From: Psoroptes ovis
Taxonomy: Eukaryota > Arthropoda > Arachnida > Sarcoptiformes > Psoroptidae
Reading direction: 5' to 3'
Length of the DNA stretch: 64,000 bases
Assembly (NCBI GenBank): GCA_002943765.1
Contig: PQWQ01000009.1
Location: 744,001-808,000 of the forward strand
Each line of letters begins with the position of its first letter. Position 1 is the first letter of the stretch. Below the pieces are notes generated by a model. That model made no database searches and was not told the DNA's origin. It saw only the letters and a list, made by a program, of their open reading frames with translations. Positions 1 to 10,834 of this stretch are shown in pieces. The position numbers and the translations under genes were made by a program.

Positions 1-254
1 TGTCGGTCAGGTAAACTTTGTTTTGATTTTTCAATCACAAAATAATAATCACATTAAACAAGTCCATGACCTTACCAATGAGAAAGTAGCAAGTGTGTAT
101 AGGAGGAAAGTAAATTACAAGTAACTCTCGGCTCGCCAAAAAAAAAAAAAAAAATCTAAAATCACGTACAATTTTGAAAAGTTTACATAATTTTTTTTTT
201 CATTCTTTCTTTCTTTGTAAATCTAATTACAAGCAAATAAAATAGACAAATTAT

Positions 255-256
<2 letters not shown>

Positions 257-290
<34 letters not shown>
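257..290. repeat. (TG)n microsatellite
   Basis: Seventeen uninterrupted TG dinucleotides. No function is implied. Confidence 0.95.
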
Positions 291-291
<1 letters not shown>

Positions 292-2105
292 CTGGCTACG
301 TGTCATTATTGCAAGGTAAAACATAGAGTTTGAATGTAAATGTTAATGTTTAAATATTTGAATGTTTGAATGGTTGTTGATGATGATGATGATGATGTTG
401 ATTATGTATTCATTTTATATACAATTTATCATGTATATTTATATTTATTAATAATAATAATAAATATATTTATAAATCTAATCAATGAACACATATAGAG
501 AAATGAATGTGTGTATGTGTGTGTGTTTATTTTCATGGTAATTAATCATTTTATTTTTTATGTCTATCTGTGTATAAACATATCATTTTTTTTTTTTTTT
601 GACTATAATTTAAAGCAAAAAGAAATAGAAAAAAGAAATAATTTTCAAATATTTGTGAAATAATGTTTTTTTTTCATATATATATCTAAAGTCCATTGCA
701 AATGTAATTATGATTATGATAATTTTTGTTTTTTTTTTTTTTTTGATTTTGATTTTGATTAATTTATACACGATAAAATTGAATTCCATTCAAATATAAA
801 TGAAGAAATATATTTGATTATATTTGAAAAACCGAAAAAAAAATTCTACCTGCTATTCATATTTTCTCGTTATCTGATAATTTCATTTATGAATTCATTG
901 AATGTATTTATATTGAAATTATTATGATTATGATTTCTATGATAAATCGAGAAATGGCTAATGATTTTATATATTTAATATTATCAAAGTTATTTTCATG
1001 ATACATTTTCAAAATATAGCATTTAGTTAAATTACCATAGGGAAATCAATCAATGACATTATATAATAATAATAATAATAATAATACTGTAAATGTGTGC
1101 GTATTTAAAATCTAAACCGGCCTAAACAACAACAACAATACATTTATTTATCTGATGCATTATTATTATTACTCTCTTGCCACCATTAATGATAGATGTG
1201 CGTGCATATGTGTGTGTTTGCTTTGTGCTTTGGTTGACATTATTTTTTTTTTTTTTGCCGCTTTTATTTTAACAGAACAAAAATTCTATGACAGGCTTTT
1301 TTTTGTTGTTGCTCTAAATTATTATAATGAAAATAATTCCCTCAAAAAAAAATATCAATGATGGCCTTTGACTTGACACTTTGTTGTCGTTTGTAGCGCA
1401 TTCAAAGGTCGAATGGTGACTGTGTATTTACACACATATATTTATTGATTGTATAATCAAAATAATTCCTGATTTCTCAGGGACAAAGAATGATACAAAG
1501 ATTTATTATGTTCACATTTAGATCCGATCAAGATTAGTACTGGTGAAAAGAAAAAAGAACCGGAAGGAAATAGCTTGACGCGATATTTATTTGCTGTGTT
1601 TGTTGGTTGCTGATACCTTGCTGTCAAGTCACGCATTTTGATTTTGATTTTTTTAACGTAGTTCAAACGCCATCTGTTCGATTTGACGAATCAAAATCTA
1701 CGAATATGAATTCTTTTTTACCCAAATCTGAACGAATCAATCATTCCTAAATTGTGACAACACAATGGGAAACACGAATTTCACAAAAGAATGAAAAAAA
1801 TGACCAACAAAAAAAAAGAGCTTATTCATCTTACTTCAAAACAAGATTATGAATGAGTCAGAAACACTGACACACCTAAGCCCTCTCGATTGTCCATCAT
1901 ATTCGATCGACAGCAACAACAACAACAACAAAAAGTTTCACTTTATGATGGATTTTCAATGCGTATTCACATGAATTCTGTGTGTATGATTCATTCATTC
2001 ATTTTCAGATTTATTAAAAAAAAATATCAAAATGATTTAGGAAAAAAAAACTGCCAAATGGCATACACTGATTGATTGATCGATCGATCTTATCGATTAT
2101 AGAAA

Positions 2106-2222
2106 ATGGCCGATGAACCCTGGCCACCACCAACAACTACCGCCACGAATAATGGCAATTTTAGACCTTCTAGGCATCATTCGTTCATGATCGTTTCGAT
2201 ATTGATAAAAATATTTTCATAA
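2106..2222 (+). other. Short GC-rich ORF, doubtful
   Basis: A 38-codon frame starts in a good context (AAAATGGC) and opens MADEPWPPPTTTATNNG, using more G/C than its surroundings. It ends at TAA 2220-2222. It lies about 430 bp downstream of an orphan GCCATCT motif at 1669. It could be a first coding exon or a small ORF, but no convincing donor site or downstream exon is visible, so it may be chance. Confidence 0.18.
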
Positions 2223-2508
2223 AACGAAAATGAAAACTCAAAGCAAACACACATTCTTCATTGTAATTACAACAATTATGATGAACTTGGAATGATGATG
2301 ATGATGATGATGATGACGACAAAATAATTGCCATCTTAATATTTATTTATGTTTCTCATTTTTTTCTTTTGGATCAAAAAATTCAATTTTGATGAGATTC
2401 AATTATTGATTTAGTTGAGCGAGAAAGAAAAAAATGAAAATAAAATTCCGAAATAAAATTCGAAGCAGATTGAACAGATTCTTCATTCATCCAAAGTTTT
2501 ATGTTTAC

Positions 2509-2526
2509 GACACGTGCGACACGTGC
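2509..2526. promoter_or_regulatory. Tandem 9-bp repeat with two E-boxes
   Basis: GACACGTGC is repeated twice head to tail, placing CACGTG at 2511-2516 and 2520-2525. CACGTG is the palindromic E-box bound by bHLH factors such as MYC/MAX, USF and CLOCK/CYCLE. No gene is recognised close by, so a regulatory role is inference. Confidence 0.35.
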
Positions 2527-4448
2527 ATTTAAATATATTCAAAAATTGATTATTTTTTTTTTCGTTGGGCTCGAATTCTGAATGATTCTTGAACACTGTT
2601 TGGTTTGCTCATTTATGATTATTAAATAGACGACTGTCATAAACCTTTGACTATTGGAAACAATTTATTTATTCGCTTTCAAAACACACACAAAATTCAA
2701 CTCAATTTCACGAAAATTTTCTTAATCAAACACAAACACACAGAAAAAAAAATGATTTGAATAAATCCTACTTCGAAAAAAAGTTCAATCGTTTGCGTGA
2801 TTAATTATTATAATTGAAATTCTGGTTTATCCATGGTTCAAATGTGCATTGGCAATCAAACATTGTTGTTTTGGCCATGATCGAATGATCCGAATATTTG
2901 TGACAAGTTTTATTTTTCACTTTTCACTGGTTTCAATTTCAAAGTCTCTGTAAATGTAAATGTGTACGATGATCAAAACAAATCAAATGACAAGTTTAAA
3001 AAAAAAAACATTCGAGAAACAAACACACCAAGTTCCAATGAGATTTTCTATGAATTCAAACAACCGAATCGAAGAAGCTTTCAAATTGAAACACAAACTC
3101 ATATACACACAGCTGGATCAAAGTGAAATGATCAGAAATTTTTGACATCTCCGTATGTATGTGTGTGTGTGTGTGGTTTTCATGGATATCGAATGATGGT
3201 GATGGTGGGTACATCACATTGAAAGTTGTCAAGTCATATTCGATTTTGTTTGATGGATAAATAAATGAAAAATTTGATGAGCAATACACATATGAACACG
3301 CGCTTTTAATGAAATTTAACGAATTTTCATATGAAATTTCATCCGAAAATGAATCATTGTGGTCAATTTTTGATTGAAATCAACAACAATGAAAATGTGT
3401 AATTAAAAACATTTGAACCCAAAGATATGTTGATCAGTTTGATCGAATGATGAATCATTTAAATTCACCCAAAAAAATAGATAAATTGAATTTTAATTTT
3501 ATTTTTTTTCTTCGAAAAATTCAGGGTGAACATGTCAAATAGCAGTAATAATATATGCCACTGCATTGCATTGTATTCACCATTTCCATTACTGAAAAAA
3601 GGATGCTGCCTGTCAAACTGTTGTTGTTGTTGTTGTTGTTTTGCATATAAATAAAAATGGTCCGCGCTTGATGCATGCAATTACTATTCAGTTTGTTTTC
3701 ATTGTTCATTCAGTTACTGTAGCATGGCAAACATATAATAGTCGATCGATCTGATATTCTATGGATCTCCATATGGATCGATCGATGTTGAATATGGTGA
3801 ACATGTGAATTCCTTTAAATTGTGAAGTGAGTGGGAAAATTTTTTTTTCTTGGCCATACAAACTTGAAAGTTGAAGAATATTCTTTTCACTGCTTTTCAT
3901 TTCACAAGACAATTGAAAAAAAAACGGGAAAAAAAATGTCAGAATAATGTGTATATGGTGAATTGATCGATTGAATCGATCAAAATCAAAATCTCGATTC
4001 AAGTATATTTCATCAATTCAAAAAGCTAGACACATATACAATCAAGAAAACTATGAAAAAAAAGAGAAAAAAAAAGAATCATGATTTATTTACATTCAAT
4101 GGATTGAATGGATCATTCATTTATTTCATTTATATCGATTAAATTTATTATACAATTTTTCAACAAAAGAAGAAAATAAATCGATTTGAATATAAATAAA
4201 TAAAATAATACACAAAGAAGAAAATTGAATTCAAAGGAAAAAAAATGTCAATCAAAATTGATTGACAGATTGATGATATGCACTTGATTCATCGATTCAT
4301 TCATTCATTTATTTTAATCAATGAAAAAATTTTCGATTATTCAAAATTCAGATATATGGCTGAATCAATTATCGAAAATCAAATATTCGGAGACCAATTC
4401 AAAAAAAGAATGATTGATTTATTTCGATATAATTTTGATATCAAAATA

Positions 4449-4528
4449 TTAGGCTGTCCGAAAAGTTTTTGCCGATTTTCCAATCATTTTCTACGATATA
4501 ACCGGCAAAAACTTTTCGGACAACCTAA
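4449..4528. mobile_element. 80-bp mariner-type MITE
   Basis: The element has 26-bp terminal inverted repeats, with a left end TTAGGCTGTCCG and a right end CGGACAACCTAA. They match at 25 of 26 positions and flank a core of under 30 bp. TA dinucleotides at 4447-4448 and 4529-4530 are the expected Tc1/mariner target-site duplication. There is no transposase, so it is non-autonomous. A related element of the same length lies at 38329. Confidence 0.8.
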
Positions 4529-4862
4529 TAAATAAGAAAATTATCAAAATTTTATTTATTTTTCATCTCTTATTCATTCATTCATTCATTTATTTCAAAT
4601 GTAATTTGAAACTATTTGTGTTTGTTTCTTTTTTTATTTTTGGCTTTCACATATTTTCAAATACAATAATTTACCAAAAAAACAGAAACCCATCACTAAG
4701 AGAGAGTCAAAAATGAAAATCTGTTTTTAAAATGTGTTGATTTTAGCAAAAAAATGAAAAAAAAATCCAATGCAGCAAGCAAAAATGTGAAACAAAAACC
4801 ATTTCAAATTTGAAATCTTATACGGACAAATTCAAAATGTTGTCATCAAATGAATTGAATGG

Positions 4863-4916
4863 ATTTGTTTTGTATTGTTGTTTCAAGAAACAAAAAAACA
4901 ATACAAAACAAACAAA
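4863..4916. repeat. Imperfect hairpin
   Basis: The arm TTTTGTATTGTT pairs with AACAATACAAAA, and GTTTC pairs with GAAAC around a short loop. Small bulges interrupt the stem. It may be a chance feature of A/T-rich DNA or a small-RNA-like hairpin. Nothing shows that it is transcribed. Confidence 0.35.
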
Positions 4917-7635
4917 TGTTCTGGTTGAAAGTGAAAATTTTGTTGAAAATCTCTCAAAAGAATTAAAGCGAAAATTATCATTAATTCAAAAACGAATTCA
5001 ATGAATTCAGTGTCCAATTACAAATTCATTACGAATTCTGAATGTCTTAGTGAATTTACTTTCAATTTTGACTGACTGAATAATAACTGAATAAAATAAT
5101 TTAAAATTGTCATTAAATATTGAATGATAAGGATGATGATGATGATTATAATGATAATGATGGTTTTATGATTTTCATTTGTATTTTAGTGCAAATGTTT
5201 TTATTCAGGTTTTTCTTCTTCAATTTCATACAATTGTACATCAAATCATTTCACATTTCAATGGTGAACACAATGGTTTTGCTTAAGACAGAATACTCTA
5301 TTTCTTTAGCAAAATTTAATTAAATTCGTAATACATTTCGTAATTAAAAAAAAATCGTAATTTGATGAAATTTTTCAATTTTTACAAATTCTACACAAAA
5401 ACGAATATTTCGCAAGCCAAACGAGAATGTGTCATTGATTTTTTTTTAATTTTGTAAATTTTTCTCTGATTCTCAAAGAATTTTCAAAGAAATTGTTCAA
5501 AAATTCAAATTTCACCCTCTCACTTCTTTCAAACATCTTCTTTTGACAAATTAATTCCAGAATTAAAACTTTTTTTTTTGAAATTTTGCCTGGAAATATC
5601 AAAATAAAACCTATCTGCACACATTTGAATTAATGTGCCATCATTGCTCACAGACATAATAATAATAATACATTCATTTTGATGGCTTGAATTTTCTCTT
5701 TTTTTTTGCGTTCCATCTTTTTCTCCATCATCATTTAATTTGAATCAAATTAAATTAAATTAAAATCGTAAAATGCTTTCAATAAAAAAAAAAAAAAAAA
5801 AAAACAATAATAATCTCAGTTTATTCATCATCAGGAAACGAATCATTTTTTGTGCGCACATACAATACACACAATACACGGTGTTAACTATAGCTCTTAT
5901 AGCTCAAGAATTGATACGAATAATAATAATAATTTTCTCGCCAATAATTGTTAAGTGAAATGGATCAAATCCTAATTTATTATTCAAATGCAATTTAATT
6001 AATCGTTTTTTACTGTTTCTATTGCTGCTGGTCGTTTTTGGTATTCGCTTGTCAAAAAAAAAAAAAAAAAAAAAAAAATGTTGGTACATTTTCGATTTTT
6101 TTTTATTTTATTTTTTATTCATTGTTCATCGAGAACCCATAGAAATATAAACAAACAATGCTCAAACAATTTACAGTTAAATAAAATGAAAAAGTGAAAA
6201 ATAAAAAATATAAAAAATTTAATTATTGAAAATGAATCTAAATTGAATTATCATTATTATATGTACGACGACGAAACAACACGAACAGAATCGATGCTGT
6301 GATGACATGATTCTCATACATTTCATCACACATATATTTGCTATGGAAAAAAAATTCTTGTTTACTTTGGCCTTTGCAAGCGTCAGACTTTTACCATGAA
6401 CAAAAATCAATATTTGTGCAACTTTTTGTTGTTGTTGTTGTTGTTGTTGATCTAAATAAAATCAAGATATCATTGAAGAAGATTCAGCTTTTAGTCAGTT
6501 GTTGTTATAGTTGACTTGGTGGATGCCATTTGATGAATTTTGATGAGAAGAATTTTATTTTTTTTAAATGGATGAAAATAAATAAATACAATGATTCCTT
6601 TTCATTCCTTTCATTCATTCATTCATTAATTCATTTATTTATTTATTTATTTCAACGATGATTAATTAGCATTCAGACTTTGAATTGAATTTTTTTTTTT
6701 TTTTTAGTAATGAACCAAATAGTGAAATGATATTGAAAATCTTGGAGTGGTGGATCATGAATTGAATAAATTGAAAAAAATAAATAAATAAATAGGAAAA
6801 TTCATTGGAAAGAAAAATTTATACGAAAAAATCCATTGTGGATTGGTTATGATGATGATGATGATGATGGCTGGTTGGCTGGCTGATATGATCTTTTAAT
6901 ATTTATGATTATTGAAGTGAATATATATTCGTTATTCTTTCTTCGCGAAAAGAGAGAAAGAAATTGAGCATATCATGCATCTCAGGGATGCACAACCAAA
7001 CAGAGCCAAAGAGCTTAGAGATTTGAAAAAAAATAAAAAAAAAAAAGAAAAATGTTTATGAATTCATATTATGAATGAATCGAAATTCGGCTTGGTTGTT
7101 GTATACATGGTTTTAAAGCGTTGATCATCATCATGATCATCAATCTTTCAATGGTTTTGATGTTTTGTATTGTTTTCCTTTGTTTTTAATTCACTTGTAT
7201 TTAAATTTTAAAATTTTACAGTCAAACAAAACAAAAACCTTTTGCTTCAAAAAACTAGGCGAAATTCCTAAACATTTACTTGAAAGTTTGGCGACATGTG
7301 AAAATTTAAAATGAATACGCACAAATACACACTGCATGTGGCAATGAATTTTTAGAAATGAAATTCAATGAATATTTTTTTTTTTGTTTTCCAAAATGAA
7401 TTTTTTCAGAAATAAATACAATGTTACTTACCAAGAGAATATCAGAAAAAAAATCTGATTATAACGAATGATTATGATGATTATTTTGTTGAATAATAAA
7501 TAAACACACACACACACACAGTGTAATCATCTGTATCCAGTTGGCATTAACTGAATTGTTTATGTTTGAAAAAAAACCCTTTGTTTATTCGTTTGTTTAT
7601 TACTAAAAAAAAAAAGAAAATCTCAAATCTCTTGG

Positions 7636-7655
7636 AACCCATATGCATATGGGTT
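7636..7655. repeat. Perfect 20-bp palindrome
   Basis: AACCCATATGCATATGGGTT is self-complementary over all 20 bases. It may be a dimeric protein-binding site or the remnant of a short inverted-repeat element. No neighbouring gene explains it. Confidence 0.7.
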
Positions 7656-9828
7656 TGTTTGATTCGTTTGATTGTAGTTTTATACAACACAATAAAAATG
7701 ATTAAAATACAATAGAAAAATACACAAACTTATACACAAATTGTAAAAAATCTCTGATGATTGGTAATATATTGAAACATTGAAATATTATAATCAAAAT
7801 GAATGATGTGTTCCAAGTGTTGAACGGTAAAGATGGTGATGATCATGATGATGATGTTGGTGGTGATGCTGGTGATGATGTCGATGATGATGATGATACC
7901 GAAAACAACTGAATGAATCGGGTTAATGACTTTTTATTTCAAATAGTATTATTATTCGTTCTGGAAACATATATATATTTGGAAAGGAATATTTCCACAC
8001 TTGAATTATATGTGTGCAAGTGTGTGGTTTCAACTGAATCGTGATTTTTTTCTTTTTCATCGATTCATTTATCATCAATAATCAAATAATAAATCAAAAT
8101 TTTCAAAGCAAATTTTGAGTAAGGCAAGAGTTTTCGTTTGTTTTTTTTTCGTTTGTTGACAAATCATTATTCATCATTCATTTTTTCTATTGTTTTGTCA
8201 TCAACTAAAAAGACATAAAACAAAAAATTTTTTTTTAATGATTTCAATGACTAATGGATGATGATGATTATAAGGATGATTTTGTTTCAGTTTGTTTGTT
8301 TGTTTGTTGACGATGGTTGAAATAAAAAAAAAAGTTGAAACAATCATTTTTCAAAATTAACGGGAAAAAACGAAAAATTTCAGTAAAAGCAAATATTCAA
8401 ATAATAATTCAAAATATATATCTATTAATTTATTTCATTCATTTTTTTGTTTGTTTATTTGATTGAATGTATTCAATTGGTAGAACAACAACAAAGAAAA
8501 AAAAATAATGTTTTTAATCATTCAGAAAAATTAAATTAGAAAAATAAACAAACAGCAACCAAAGCATCGATGATGATGAATCGATGAATGTTTTGCTTGC
8601 TACACCAACTTGCTTGCTTGTTTTGGGTCTTTATTTGACCAAACTTTTTTTTTTGGATTTTGCAAAATTTCCAAATGTTCAACGATTCTTTGATTTGAAG
8701 TAATACGCATTTTGTAAAATTCTATACGATTTTTATCGTCATTAGAAAATTATATAATTATAAATTCTTTGATGGTAGATTATAAAGTAAATAGATAAAC
8801 AAAAAAATAAAATAAAATAAAAGTTTATCCAATTATTAGGATCATACCAAAGAAAGGAATAAAGAGGTTTTCGTCTATTTATTCAATGAATAAACATTGT
8901 TTTCATTTGTTAATAAATGTTTCACCCTTATAATCATCATTATAATAATAATATTCGATTATTCATTATTTTAAATCAAATTTCGCTTCACTTATTTCAT
9001 CGTTATTATTTGTATTGATGTGATGTATTATGTATTTTAAAAAAAAAAACCATTTTCACTGTTTTTGAAAATGAAAAATTTCAAATTTTTAAAAAAAGGA
9101 AAAAATTTAAATCGAATTTAATTAGTTTCATAGATTTTGCAGCCATTTTGTTCAATGAATAAATTTAGTGTTTGAAATTCTTGCCTGTTTGAACGCCACA
9201 ATTTTTCGGGTAATCAATCTTCGCACATATGGAATTTTGGTAATTTGTAGAATTTTGATCGTAAATGAATTTGAAATTTTTTTTTTTGCCAGTCTCAATT
9301 TCGCCATCAAAGGGTTTAATCGCTAGAATCGATTCGGTCGTTCATCAAGGTCATTCGACTATGTATGTCAGTTATTTCATTTCCTGCATTTCCCATAATC
9401 AATGATTGATTGATTAAATAAAAGCCATTTTTTTTGTTTATCAAATCTTTCCCTTAAAACAATGGAATATTTTCATCATGGTTTATTCAAATTAAATTTT
9501 AGGTGTTTTTTTCTTCATGAAAAATTAAATTTGAATACATTTCGAATGCATTAATATTAATTAATACTTTTCGTTTGAAGAAACAATGAACAATGTCAAT
9601 TAAATATGAATGTTGATTGTCAAAATAGTAATTTAGTGAACAATAAAGTTTATGATGATGATGATGATAATAAATTGATTAATTATCATTATTCAATAAT
9701 TTTTCATAAGTAAAAGTTTTCGTTTTCTTATTTTTTTTATATTACAATTAATTTTCTCTCAATTTTTATTTATTTTTGTTGTTTGATTTGTTGAACCAAA
9801 ACCGATCACATTGTTGTTTGTTTTTTAT

Positions 9829-9867
9829 TATAAATACGTATGTTCGCTACAGCTGCTTGTTTTCAGT
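9829..9867 (+). promoter_or_regulatory. TATA box and initiator of the 10-kb gene
   Basis: TATAAATA at 9829-9836 is followed by an arthropod-type initiator TCAGT at 9863-9867, whose A (9865) lies 36 bp downstream of the TATA start. That is close to standard core-promoter spacing. It would give a 5' UTR of about 150 nt before the ATG at 10019. Other genes in this window show no such TATA/Inr pair. Confidence 0.55.
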
Positions 9868-9895
9868 CAACAATCAATCAGCGAAACATTAGGAA

Positions 9896-9982
9896 ATGGT
9901 TTTTTATTATTGCTCGCTGGATCTTAAAAGTCAAGCGATCGAAACTAACTTGAATTTTATCGATCCAATGATAAAAAATTGA
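9896..9982 (+). other. Upstream ORF in the 10-kb gene leader
   Basis: A 28-codon ORF lies wholly between the predicted transcription start (about 9865) and the main ATG at 10019, ending TGA at 9980-9982. If transcribed as predicted it would sit before the main ORF and could dampen its translation. Confidence 0.35.
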
Positions 9983-10018
9983 TAGATTTTCAATAAAATC
10001 GAAATCTAATTCTTCAAA

Positions 10019-10801
10019 ATGGTGTTCGGATTGTTAACATCGCCGATTCGAATGATATTCTCATTATTGTTAATGCAAGGAATATCATTGACAATGTTTC
10101 GTGCTTTCCTCAATCAAGCAATTCAACGAGTAGATCCATTAAGATTTCAATTCAATCTTGGTAATACTAATTTTAGCGCAACAACTCCCTCGCCGCCAGC
10201 GGAGCCACCTCTTCAAACATTATTACAAACCTTAATGCAACAAAATAATCAGCACCAAGCACCGACACCAACGCCTCTGGTTGATCAACGTGTCATCGAT
10301 CTAGTTCAATTGATCAGAACTATGCAGCCAACCCAATCACCACAATCATCAACTGCTGCCATACAATTGTTGCCTTCACCACCGACAGTCATGACATCGC
10401 CCGTAATCGCTTTGAATCCAAATGCTATTCTTAGTTCAGCTAAACTTGTGGCAAGTCCAACTTTAACTAATTCAGTGTCAGCATCAAATTATCCTGCGAG
10501 TTTAATCATGCTGCTATCGCCACAAGTTTCAGCAACATCAAGTCCATCTCTATTTGCATCCTCATCCACAAATCAAATCGATATTCATGATGAAAATAAT
10601 GCAGAAATAGATGACTCAAATGAACATTGGCAAATGACAACAACACCCAAACCAAATTTTCGAAAAAAATCAAAGAAAAAGAAACGAAAACGTAAAGATA
10701 GAACAAAATCTGAAACGAAAGAAAAATCTGATTTAATTGTATTCGAAGCGGTCGCCAATTTGCCTTTAGATTTAAATCTTATAGGAAATGATGAAAATTA
10801 A
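10019..10801 (+). CDS. Unrecognised Pro/Thr/Ser-rich protein with hydrophobic N-terminus
   Basis: This is a single-exon ORF of 260 residues starting at ATG 10019 (context AAAATGG). Residues 1-26 are hydrophobic, with MIFSLLLMQG, and could be a signal peptide or signal anchor. The middle is low in complexity and rich in Pro, Thr, Ser and Gln. Near residues 215-235 comes a dense Lys/Arg cluster (KKSKKKKRKRKDR) that would also serve as a nuclear localisation signal, followed by an acidic/hydrophobic tail. I do not recognise a family. The TATA/Inr promoter suggests regulated or tissue-restricted expression. It is convergent with pix: its stop lies 33 bp from the pix stop. Confidence 0.6.
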   Translation: MVFGLLTSPIRMIFSLLLMQGISLTMFRAFLNQAIQRVDPLRFQFNLGNTNFSATTPSPPAEPPLQTLLQTLMQQNNQHQAPTPTPLVDQRVIDLVQLIRTMQPTQSPQSSTAAIQLLPSPPTVMTSPVIALNPNAILSSAKLVASPTLTNSVSASNYPASLIMLLSPQVSATSSPSLFASSSTNQIDIHDENNAEIDDSNEHWQMTTTPKPNFRKKSKKKKRKRKDRTKSETKEKSDLIVFEAVANLPLDLNLIGNDEN

Positions 10802-10834
10802 AAAAATTTTACTTGATAAAATTGCATTTTGAAT

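Larger units (their letters stand above)
1..9828. other. Gene-poor AT-rich region
   Basis: No coding sequence here can be supported by homology. The stretch holds A/T homopolymers, GAT/CAT tracts, a GT microsatellite at 257-290, a mariner-type MITE at 4449-4528, a tandem E-box repeat at 2509-2526, a 20-bp palindrome at 7636-7655 and an orphan GCCATCT motif at 1669-1675. Open frames of about 60-98 codons are translations of simple repeats. It may be intergenic, or intron of a gene lying off the left edge. Confidence 0.6.

Noticed and set aside
3706..4002. 98-codon minus-strand frame
   Set aside because: No conserved motif; composition matches the surrounding non-coding DNA.
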